From assembly GCF_031755915.1 (NCBI RefSeq), contig NC_083389.1:18097001-18161000 (forward strand): a DNA stretch of 64,000 bases. Direction: 5' to 3'. Within the stretch, counting starts at the first letter, position 1; every line of letters begins with the position of its first letter. A program made the position numbers and the translations under genes. Source of the DNA: Ziziphus jujuba. Its lineage: Eukaryota; Streptophyta; Magnoliopsida; Rosales; Rhamnaceae. Below the pieces are notes generated by a model. It was not told where the DNA came from, ran no database searches, and saw only the letters and a list, made by a program, of their open reading frames with translations. Positions 51,894 through 62,345 of this stretch are shown one piece after another.

Positions 51894-53530
51894 TATCTCG
51901 ATCTACATATGTATGTATATAAATGTGTTATCTATATATATATTTGTTATTTTATATCCGATTAATGAATGTTTTAAGAAGATTTATTTGCACCATAATT
52001 TTTTTTGAGCTTATATTTGAAATTCAAAATTTATTAATTGAAATTATTGTAACGTTACATGTACAAAAAATAAGTTTGCTAATTTATTTACCAATGTATT
52101 TGGTAAATTGTAGATCTTTTATTTTTATTTTATTGATCTGTATAGAATTTTACTTATATTTTTAAACTTCATTTTTATCATATTTAAATTTATATTAAAA
52201 TTTAAATTAAATATTATTTTCCATATTATTTTTTTAATTATATTTTCTATATTAACTGGCAAGTATTGTAAACAGATTTAATATATTTTAGCATTACCAA
52301 AATTAAAATTATTATATGCTTTTCAAATAAATGAAAATTTTTTCTTTCTCTCAAATTTTTAAGTAAATAATAAATAATAAAAAAATAAAATTAATTGCAT
52401 TTTAAAATATATATATATATATATACACATATAAATTTTTAATTTAGAATAGTTGTAATTTGAGGATTTAATTTTAATTAATTGCATTTTGTTCCACTTA
52501 GGTTTGTAACTAACAGTAGTTAAAGGCTACATACCACTCCACTAATAAATGCAATTTTGTCTAATTTGAAGGAACTTAGGCATTCGTTCCTGTTATAGTG
52601 TGATTGACAAAATAAAAATAAACACTTGCAAGCGAAAAATAAAATAAAAAAATGTTTGAAATGGCAAAAAAATTCGCAGGGCCATTGGAAGTGAAACACC
52701 ATTGGAAAAAAAGAAGAATAAGTCTTCTATCAACGGAAATAAGCCCAAGAAATATTTATTCCAAAAAAAGAAAAAAAGGAAAAAAAGAGGAAATCAGAAA
52801 AACAGAAGTCCAAGAAATATTGATTATTGATTAATTAGGTATTCTATCATTTTTTTAATACCTTATAAAAAAATTGGCTTTTATGAAAAATAAAAAAACT
52901 CACTAAAATAGACAATCAGTTTGACAATGCCTAGGCCATATATGTTTGATATTCAAAATAGATATGACATTATAATTCAAGAACACTTTTTTTTTTTTTT
53001 TTTTTAAATATCATCTATCTTGTTTATGAGTCATGTCTATTCTTACAATTCATATTTTCAACGGTGAATGTAGAATGTAGAATGCTGCTTATATATTATA
53101 AAATTTATGTTTAAATTTAGATGATATATATACATAATTAATTTTAAAATTATTTTCTAATGATAATTTGCAAAAAATTATTTATGACTACTAGTTAATT
53201 ATATATATATATATCATCAATTTTTTTCCTTTTTGAAAAAATTAACTTTTAAAAAAAAATTTACTTAAAAAAAAATTTCATCATGTCTGATAAAGGTCCT
53301 AGAAATAAATATTCACGGTAAAAATGTCCGAGCCACATAAGCTTGACATTCATTCTAGACATTGCCATTAGAAATCAATGTTTTTAAAATATTGTTCATA
53401 TTGCTTATTTGACATGTTTATTTTCATAACCTACATCTTTAATGGAGATGTTCTTACAAAGATTTGGTAATATGTGTTATTATTTGATTAGTTAAAAAAT
53501 TAATATAGCATGAATGTAAATAAGTAAAAT
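51850..53530. other. AT-rich intergenic DNA
   Basis: (TA)n tracts lie at about 51870-51895 and 52408-52424. No gene was recognised. A copy of a dispersed repeat lies at about 52600-52770 (listed separately). Confidence 0.5.
52600..52770. repeat. Dispersed repeat, copy A
   Basis: GGAAGTGAAACACC followed by AATAAGTCTTCTATCAACGG and AATAAGCCCAAGAAATATTT matches a second copy at about 60840-61050. The shared part also includes an upstream AAACACTTG-AAGCGAAAA stretch. The family is unknown. Confidence 0.6.
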
Positions 53531-53539
53531 CCTCAAAAG

Positions 53540-56500
53540 AAAAGATAGGCAAAATCCAAACCCAACATAGAAACCAACCGACCTAAACCATTATGGTTGG
53601 TTTGGATTGGATTTTTCAAACATATTACATTGGATGGGCTCAAAATCTCAAAAATTTAGCAAGTTGATTCGGTTTCTGGGTTATAAAACCAACACCAATC
53701 CAACATATGTGTGATATAAATAAAATAATTTTAACCAATCCAAAGGTCCATAGACACAGACAAAAAATCATCCATAAAACCATCATCATTGCATTTCTTC
53801 AACATGATGGTCAGCCGCATTTCGTCTTCTCCCTCATCACTAATTCACTGCATTTTGTCTTCTCCATTCGATCATAGGTTCAAAGCAACAGCCTTTGATT
53901 TTTTCATCTCAATTCAGTCTCATAAGCTTGACTACAGTCTTTCCTTTCTTCTCCATTGTGTTTGCATCGTGAATCCTTGGGTTTAGCAGGACCTTGAGTT
54001 CTTCACCAAAACTGAAGGCAATATTTTCCTCTGTGATAAATTATGTTATAGAACAAAAAATGACATTCTTTCATTCTTTTTCTCTTAAGTCAAAACAAAA
54101 ATGAACAATTCTTTCATTAACAAAAATGTACAATTCATTCATTCTTTTTTTTTTCCTTGGAGTGATATTGCTTGTTTGGTTTGCTAGAAAAATATAGTAC
54201 CGAAGGGAAATTCCTTAGACATTTGTCAAATTATTGGTTCACATTTTTTGAAAATTGTTTTTGTTTCTCGTCTTCTTTTTCCCTTTTTTGCCTTTATGTC
54301 TTTTTGTTTGGCCCAATTAGGTTTTGTTTTTGATTTCTGAGAAAACTAGTGAAGTGAAAAGATCATAGTATTGGTGATCAAAATTATAGTTTGTCTTATT
54401 AAAGTAAAATATTGATGAATGGTGATCAGTGCTATTTGTTTTTCCTTTTAATTTGAAAATTTTGCAGTTTTGAAAAGCTAAATACCTTGTGAAGCTAAAT
54501 ACCTAATTTTGTGGTGAGAAAGGGGAAGACAGAGGAGGACGCCATATTTAATTTAAAGTTTCAACTTGAGCAAGTAATACTTTTTGCTCTCTATTTAATT
54601 TCTCATTTTTATGCGTGGTTTAGATACTTGTTTGGTGCTGAAAATAATTGTTTTGTAAACTTCGGTGCTGGAAATATATTCATTGTTTATTGTATTTTGT
54701 TTGTTTGGTAGATATGGATAGTGGTAATGAAATTGAAACTCGTAGTAATACCCCATCAACAATACCATCAAAATCAATAGCATTTGCATCACTTCCTTCA
54801 CTTCCACCATCTAATTTAGGGAAAAGAAAACCAATTAGGAAACTATCCATGGTATGAGATCACTATGAAGAAATAGAAACTTTGGATTCTGATAACCCGA
54901 GATGTAAATGCAAATATTGTGGTGTAGACTATGCTTGTAATACTAAAAGGTGTGGGGCAAGTGCTTTGTTGAATCATATAAACCTTCATTTTAAGAAACC
55001 CCTATAGATTAGAGAATACAAAGCAAAAAATCTTGACTTTTGAGATCCAAATGAGAATAGTGTGAGAAATCTTCTTCTTGTTGTTTTTAGTAAAGAAGCA
55101 TGTAGGTTTGCATGTGCTAAAATGATAATTTTTGGATGAGTTATGATTTAGTTTTGTCGAAGGTCTTGGATTTAGATTGTTTTGTAATGTAGCATGTTCT
55201 AAATTTGATCTTCCATCTCGAAGAATAGTTGTTAAACATATTTATGCACTGTACTTGGATTGGAAATTGTAATTGAAAATTGCATTTTCTTTAAATTGTC
55301 AAAGAGTTAGTCTTACCACTGATACTTGGACTTCCATTCAAATTATCAATTATATGCCTCTTACTGCATATTATATTGATTTTGATTAGATCTTGCACAA
55401 ATGAATTTAAGTTTTTGTGTGGTCTCTAATTATAAAAGAGAGACAATAAGGAAGGTAATTGAGAATTATTTGAATGATTGGGCTATTGAGAAGGTCTTTA
55501 CAGTCACAGTTGATTATGCATCTGTAAAAAATGTGGTGGTAGACTATCTTAAGTGGAAATTGAAAAATTGGATAGTAAACACTTACATATGAGATGTTGT
55601 GCACATATTGTTAATTTGCTTGTTTGTGAGGGGTTTAGGAAGGCACACTACACAATTTCTGGTATTTGTAATGTAGTAAGATATGTTAGATCTTCTCCTG
55701 CAAGGTTACAAAAGTTTAGGGAATGTGATGCTCAATAGAAAATTGACAGCAATTCTATTGTGTTATTTGGATGTTTTAATGAGGTGGAATTCCATCTACT
55801 TAATGTTGGAAGCACCTTTGAAATTCCAAAAGCTTTTGAAAGGTTAGAGGAGGATGGTCATTATGTAGGTTATTTTAGGGAGGATAATGGTGGTAAAAGA
55901 AGGGTTGGACCACGTAAATCTGCTGATTGGGATAATTCTATTGTTTTTGTTAAGTTTCTTAAAAGCTTTTACGATGTAAATTTGAAGTTTAGTTTCTTTA
56001 CTTCATGTTAGTTTCAATGCTTATTTTCATGAAATTTGTTCAATTCAATCTTAATTGGATACATGGAGTTCAAATAGTGATTGTCTTTTGTGTGATATGG
56101 CAACTAACATGAAGAAAAGGTTTGATAACTATTGGGGTAAAATGAATGATATTGATGAGTTCTTATTGATTGCTGTTGTTCTTGGTCAAAGATATAAGCT
56201 AGAATATGTGGAATGTTGTTTCGGTGATATGTATGATGATGATGTTTTTGCAACCATAAACAAGGGTTTGAAAGAAACTCTAATGTCTTTTTATGATTGG
56301 TATAAAAAAAATGAAGTTACTCTTGATGGCAATTAAGATTCAAAGGATAAAAAACTTGAAAGTTGTGTGACTGATGAAAGAAATTCAAATTTTGACATTA
56401 ATTCCTTACGCATTTCCAAATTTAAAAGGAAAAAGGTAGCAAAGGAATCTGCTGAGATTAAAAATGATGTAGATAGATATTTATTGGATCATTGTGAAGA

Positions 56501-57618
56501 TATAACAAATGAGGATTTTGATATTCTTAATTGGTGGAGGATTAACGAAACCAAGTATCCTATCTTGTCTAAACTAGCAAAAGATGTGTTTGCAATTGAA
56601 ATGTCTACTATGGCTTTTGAAAGTGCTAGAACCGGTGGAAGGATTCTTGATCTTTTTGAAGTTGTTTGACCCCTAGAATGGTGGAAGTTTTAATGTTTAC
56701 CCAAAATTGGCTTAAAGTTTCTCCAATTGTTAATAGCTTTTACATGGAAGATGTGGAGTACGATGACAAATTAGATGCAGGTATTTTATGCAATTGTTGT
56801 TTATATTTATTTAAATATAATTTATTGCTAATTTTATATATTTTTTTATTTTTCTAGATTTTACAAAATCAAGTAAAACCAAAAAACCTGTCAAAATTTA
56901 TTGAATTATGAGTTACCAAACTTTAAGGTAAATAAGAAATTAATTATGCGTTAACTTCTAAGTATTTGATTTTGATGAATGTATTATTTTACATTTTATG
57001 TTCTAACAAATTTGATTTTATTTTATAGGAGTGAGTGATGCATGCTGCTTAGTGGAGTGTATGAATTACTGCATTTTCTTTTTTTATTTGCATTGAAGGG
57101 TTTGTTTGGGCTTTTTTCTTTTTTAAATAATGACAAGTGCTGCTGTTAAAGACTTGGTGATTGGTTGATTGCGTCTTGCATTTTATGTTTAGATGACTAT
57201 AGTTTATTATTTATATTTTATGTTTAAAGGATTTTAGTTTATATTCGATATTCGGAGACTTGCAGGTTTCTTTTTGTATTTTATATTTTATGCTTTGATG
57301 ATAACTAGAATTTAGAAATCTGAATATGATTGGATATTTTTCTTTTATATTATGTGAATGGATTTAGTTTTTATATTTTTATTAAAATTTAGTTGTTTTA
57401 AATACAATTAAAAGAAAAAAAAAAAAACTATCCAAGACCAAAGCCCAAACCCAAACAATTAACCTATCCAAACCAAACCAATTATATTTGATTTGGGTTA
57501 GTTTAGTTTGAAAGCTAATAACGGCTTGGATTGGGTTGTTTTATTAAGTAAACCGATTCTATTAGGTTGGGTTAGGTTTCAGTCCAAAACAAAACAATCC
57601 AACTCATGTTTATCTCTA
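53540..57618 (+). mobile_element. Decayed hAT transposon
   Basis: The ends AAAAGATAGGCA and, read inward from the right, TAGAGATAAACA are alike. They are flanked by CTCAAAAG and TTTAAAAG, a plausible 8-bp target duplication with two changes. Subterminal GGTTGG/CCAACC-type words occur at both ends. Between them lies a broken hAT transposase gene on the plus strand. Confidence 0.6.
54513..56895 (+). pseudogene. hAT transposase pseudogene (BED finger to dimerisation domain)
   Basis: The order of domains is clear. A BED-type zinc finger (CKCKYCGVDYAC and ALLNHINLH) lies near 54900-54995. A catalytic-core segment LTTDTWTSIQIINYMPLTAY follows near 55310. Then come DSKHLHMRCCAHIVNLL near 55570, MKKRFDNYWGKMNDID near 56110 and the C-terminal hAT dimerisation region FDILNWWRINETKYPILSKL near 56520-56650. 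Stops and frameshifts occur throughout, for example a TGA just before the BED finger and TAG after it. Introns at about 54575-54713 and 56780-56857 have GT-AG ends. It is close to the RICESLEEPER type of hAT proteins. Confidence 0.85.
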
Positions 57619-57619
57619 T

Positions 57620-59545
57620 TTAAAAGGGTAAATATAAACAAATATAAATCAATAAAATAACTAAACTTTATTATTTGGTAAATATTTGAGCAGACTTTTT
57701 GATATCTTTAGAAATATACATTAGTTGAATAGTTTTAATTCAATTCCAATTCCAATTGATTTTTTTACTTCATTTTTTTATAAAGTCAAGTGACAAAAAG
57801 TCAAGTGACAATTCAAACCAAATTTCTTTTCTTTTTTTTTTTTTTAACTAGGACTTTCAAAATCAGACAAAAAGAGTTTTTTTTTTTTTTTGGCATAAAT
57901 ATCTATTTAATTTAGAGCGTGTTTGGAAGTGCTTTATTATAAGCACTTATTTTTGTAACACTTTTGTTTATAAGTATTTTATAAAATAAGTGGTAGAATA
58001 TTTGATTATATAAAATAGAAAGCACTTTAAAATATATTTTAAATATTTTTATTTTTTAATTAATGCATTGAATGCCTATTTTTTTGATTTTGATTTTGAT
58101 TTTTATCCTAAACCATTTATTCAAAGAAGCACTTTTAGTGCTTTTTTTAAAAAAAAAAAAAAATACTTTTTAGTTTTTTGCTAAATATGATCAGAATTTG
58201 TTTTCCTCTCTTGGGATCATTTATTGAAGCTTCAAAAGAATTTATAAATATGCTTATACTATTTGCTATTAAGTTGGATCTGACATGGTTATTACTCAAT
58301 GATTATTTTTAATTATGTAATAATTTTTTAAGATGTGGATCATCTCCTATTTTTAATAAATTTAAACTAATTAACGAATTTGGGATTTTTTTTTTTCAAT
58401 TGAGTGTATTTTTTTTTTTAATTCTTTCCCATTAAACGTGGTTCTATCAAACATTAAATTTAGAAAAATGTTATCTTTAATTTTCTATAAAAATGTAAAT
58501 TATATTTTTTAAGTTGCTCTTTTTAATTTTTTGTTTTTAATAAAAAAAACGGTGGCTTAAGGGCGTTGCGACCACTGCTAATCAATTATTAGTTGGTCAG
58601 TTTACATAATAATGGTAATGCTTTTTGGGGACATAATAACAGCATAATATTCTTATTCTTATTCTTATTCTTATTATTATTTACTTTTTAGGTACTGAAT
58701 TCGCATAATATTACCGAAATGATTTATGACCAAAAATATGAGACAACTATATTTATTAAAAAAAAAAAAAAAGGGACAAAACTATAAAGAAGAAAAAAAA
58801 GTCCAAACAGAATGTTGCATGTAAATAAAGAAAAAATCAAGAAAGAGACCAAAAATAAAAGTTCAATAAAATCATAATGTAAAAATGTAGCAATTGCATT
58901 GATTTGTCCTATATAAAGAAAAAGATTACGTTCTTTTATTGCCAAAATGAAAAATTATTTGAAATAAAGGGAAAGTAAATATGAATAAATTAATATCAAC
59001 CATACATAAATTAATTGGCATGTATCATTATATTTTCAAAATATTAGGAAGAACTTATATGAGGAGAGAATCTAGATCCAAATTTTTTATTTTTAAAATC
59101 TAATTAGGAAAAATAAAACTTTTTATGCACTTGCTTAAATGGTTAAATAACATATAAATCCTAATTGTGGTAATCGCCAATACTGATAATTAATTACTAG
59201 TGGGACTTAAATGACATTTAACAATTAATTAATTATTCAAAAGTTGATTAACTCTAATTAGATTTTTAGTATAAAAAACCAATATATAATTAAATATATC
59301 TACTGACAGATAGCTAAATTCTCTTTTTTTCTAATATATATAGCATTCTATTCTCTTCTTTCCAAATATGAAGGGTATTGCGTGTAGTCGAAATCAAAAC
59401 CTTGATTATCTTTCCAAATATATAAATTCCGTTCTATTAAATTACTGAAGTTTGCTTCTATAAATACCACGTCCACTTCTCTTTTCCTTCCAACTTTCAT
59501 TATTAACTAAGAATTTCCTTACATCATTAAATAAAAAGTCCTTCT
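57620..59545. other. AT-rich intergenic DNA with a possible MITE
   Basis: At about 57914 is GAGCGTGTTTGGAAGTGCT, and near 58192 the region ends with a diverged inverted copy (TTTGCTAAATATGATC), so a small MITE is possible. An ATTCTT repeat lies at about 58650-58672. No gene was seen. Confidence 0.4.
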
Positions 59546-59552
59546 CAACCTT

Positions 59553-59633
59553 TATATATAGCTCCCTGTTGATCGATCCTCTGCAACTTTATATACATAT
59601 ATATATATATATATATATAGCTCCCTGTTGATC
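59553..59633 (+). promoter_or_regulatory. Duplicated TATA/leader segment upstream of the IDA-like locus
   Basis: TATATATAGCTCCCTGTTGATC occurs twice, starting at 59553 and 59612 (period 59 bp), with (TA)n between. The second copy lies about 13 bp before the ATG at 59646. The first TATA copy (TTTATATATAG) could serve as the TATA box, giving a short leader. This looks like a local duplication of the core promoter. Confidence 0.5.
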
Positions 59634-59645
59634 CTGTGCAAGATT

Positions 59646-59963
59646 ATGGCCATGGCTAATTTAGGTGCTACAAAGCTTTCGATGACTACAATTCTCACCA
59701 TCGCCGTCTTCTTAACGTTGTTTTTGGGTTATGGGGCACAGGCTTCAAGACGATAAGATAATTTCCATAGATCTCATGATCGTTTTGATGCGGATGTGAA
59801 GAAAGTGTCATTCTCCGAAGGAGTAAATTTGGATCATAATTCTTATGCTGGAACATTAATGAAGGGACCTATACCACCATCAGCTCCAAGTCCTACCATT
59901 AACCATCGAATATTGAAGACACTTATTCCACCATCTGCTCCAAGTCCCATTATTAACAATTGA
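59646..59963 (+). pseudogene. IDA-like secreted peptide precursor with two PIPPSAPS-type motifs, interrupted by TAA
   Basis: One frame runs from ATG 59646 to TGA 59961, 105 codons, broken only by TAA at codon 37 (59754-59756). It starts with a signal peptide (MAMANLGATKL, then ILTIAVFLTLFLGYG and AQA as cleavage site). After the stop comes a variable region. Two copies of a proline-rich motif follow, GPIPPSAPSPTINH (codons 74-87) and LIPPSAPSPIINN (codons 93-105), 18 codons apart. The core PIPPSAPS equals the active core of Arabidopsis IDA; the usual KRHN ending is absent. IDA-like peptides are sensed by HAESA kinases and control organ shedding and related cell separation. Either a pseudogene, a sequencing error at the TAA, or a product made another way. 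Confidence 0.6.
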
Positions 59964-59969
59964 AGTCCA

Positions 59970-61650
59970 CCAAAAAAATAGCTTGATCATAAGTATCGTT
60001 CAATTCCCTGCTTGTCTAGTGGGGCTTTATTTGCATATATCTTGGCTTTTAGTTGTGAGGTTTTTATTTTTATTTTTTTAATTATTAATATTATTATTTT
60101 TTATCGTTTGCATTGTTCTTTTCTTTTATTAGCTCCTAGGCTTAAAGCAGCTGACTGGTTCAGGCCCTCAAGGGCAAATCTAGCTCCTGGTTGGAACCTG
60201 CATACCTATCCTGAACTGAATTCTTTTCAGTTTTCCCATCTTCCTTAATAAATATTTAATTTAGTTAGAAAAAAATAGCATATCTTTTTTTTTATTTTTA
60301 TTATAAAAAGATTTATCAATGGACTATGAATTCATATAAAAATAAAATTTTCAATTCTTTTTATTTTTTTATTTTTCAAGTTTGCAGTATAATTGCACTG
60401 TTTATCTTTGTGTCTATATGTCGATAAATTAAATAAAGCGTATTATATTAGCTTGTCCCAGCCTGAGGGATGTAGAAGCGGGAAAGCACTCATTTAAATG
60501 TATTAATTGATATTAATTTCCTAAGGAAGGAATATTATATATCTTTTTTGGTGAATAAAGAACATACATTATCCTAGTTGTTCTTGATTTTCTCCTAAGC
60601 AATTTGTTATTTTTTACACTAAGGACACTTTATTGATATATATATATATATATATATATATGTTTTATACTTTTTTCCCCCTATTATCACACGTTAAGCT
60701 TCCTGCTTGGACCACCTTATATAAGAGAAATAAGTTAAAGCATATATAGAAAAGTAAAAAAAAATTATGAAAACAAAAGATAAATGTAAAAGACCAATTC
60801 AAAAGTGCACGTGTGAGAGTGGGAGGTGGAATGTGTGAATAAAATAGTAAATAAATAAAAAATTAAACACTTGGAAACGAAAAAAAAAAAAAAAAATAAT
60901 AATAAAAAAATGAAAAATAGCTTAAATGGTAAAAATTCTGAGGGTCCTAATGCGGGTCTTCCGTTAAGTGGAAGTGAAACATCTATGAAAACAGACAAAA
61001 TAAGCATTCTGTCAATAGAAGTAAGCCCATTAAATATTTATTCAGTAAAAGTATATAAATATAATAATAACGGCCCAAGAAATTTTTGCACCATGCATGT
61101 TGGGTTGGATTATTTAGTAGCTCTAGTGGTTATATACCAAATTTGGATGGTGCTTCTTTATTGGTTGAAGACTAATAAAAAGGTACTAATTAAGAGCATT
61201 TTTAATGATAAATATACACTATTGTATATGTAGAAAAGAAATTGATAATACTAACTTATAGGTGGCATAAATCAAATAAAAATTGCTCTTTGATTATTGA
61301 TTAATTACTTATTTAGTTAATTTTCAATCATTTTTAGAAAAAAAATAATTTTAAGACTATATTTGAGAAGTGTTGAAAGTTTCGAGAAAACAAAAACATT
61401 TTCCTTTTCAATTTTTATGTAATCAAGTTTTTAGAATGTGCAGGTAGTTAAATTAATCTGTATCTTCTAATAAAGGTGGTGAAAACTATTTTTGAAAAAT
61501 TATGTAATATTTTTTTTTGAGAATTTCAGAATATTACTATGAAAAAAATTTACTTTTCACCCTATTTTTCCTGATAATTAGATTTCGAACAGGCCCATAT
61601 TTTTCATCCCTTAAGAATGAGTGCTGCTATTTACGCTGCCCAAACATCTC
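59970..61650. other. Intergenic DNA with (TA)n and a dispersed repeat
   Basis: A (TA)n tract lies at about 60637-60661. A second copy of the repeat seen at 52.6 kb lies at about 60840-61050. The open frame near 60012-60248 has no recognisable motif and I do not call it a gene. Confidence 0.45.
60840..61050. repeat. Dispersed repeat, copy B
   Basis: Shares GGAAGTGAAACA, AATAAGCATTCTGTCAATAG and AAGTAAGCCCATTAAATATT with copy A near 52700. Read as protein in the plus frame, both give IS.LS.E.SP.NIYS, but neither has a full ORF. I take it as a transposon-type repeat of unknown family. Confidence 0.6.
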
Positions 61651-62345
61651 TTCTCGTTGCAATTTTACATAAAATTAGTAAAAACCCTTTTATTTTGTTG
61701 TTTTTGTATTTTAATAATTTTAAATTCTTTTCTTCTCTAGTTTTATTCCCAAAAGAAGATTGAATCAATCAATTCTTCAAAGAATTTATATTCGTTCTCA
61801 GCTTCTTTTACAATACTTGCTATAAAACTAAGCTATCGAGTTTATAAAGGGAATGACTAAATAGTTTGTTTTAAAACATTAAGTTCTAAGTAAAAGAGAA
61901 ATATAAAAAATATTTTAATCGAAATAAACTATCTTTGTGCAGCTAAGGAAAATGACATTAGATGGTTGTCTACCAACATGTTGTCCCACTCCATCACATA
62001 CTTCTTTGTTTGTTTAGAAAGAAATTATTAGAGTTGGTGATTCGAATTCTATTTGGTCTGATCCGAAAAGCTCACGGTGTGACTTGTTTGGTGAAATTTA
62101 TTTTGTGGAATTTTTTTAAGGCTCTGTAGTAGTAGCGGAGGTTGAGGGTCAATAGGCCCGAGATCAAATATTTACAAATCATAACCCATATTGACCATGA
62201 CTCCATAAATCAAGCAGCAACTAAACCTTAACAGGCTCAACAACAAGATTGAACAACAAACTCAACAAACTTGACTTGACTCAGTCCAACTCGGACTTGA
62301 CTTATTGACTCATTCTATGTTGCATATCCTATGCATCCATCTATA
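61650..62345 (-). other. Possible 3' LTR region of the Ty3/gypsy element
   Basis: On the minus strand a purine-rich stretch AAGGGAGAAGAG (62362-62351) is followed by T then TGATATAG. This could be the polypurine tract and the start (TG) of a 3' LTR. I could not define its other end because the 5' LTR is outside the window. Confidence 0.3.

Noticed and set aside
57914..58192. Possible MITE with GAGCGTGTTTGG end
   Set aside because: Kept only as a note: the right end is too diverged and no target duplication could be shown.
60012..60248. 78-codon open frame downstream of the IDA-like locus
   Set aside because: No homologous motif recognised, and most of the hydrophobic part comes from an AT-rich run; may be untranslated 3' sequence of the neighbour.
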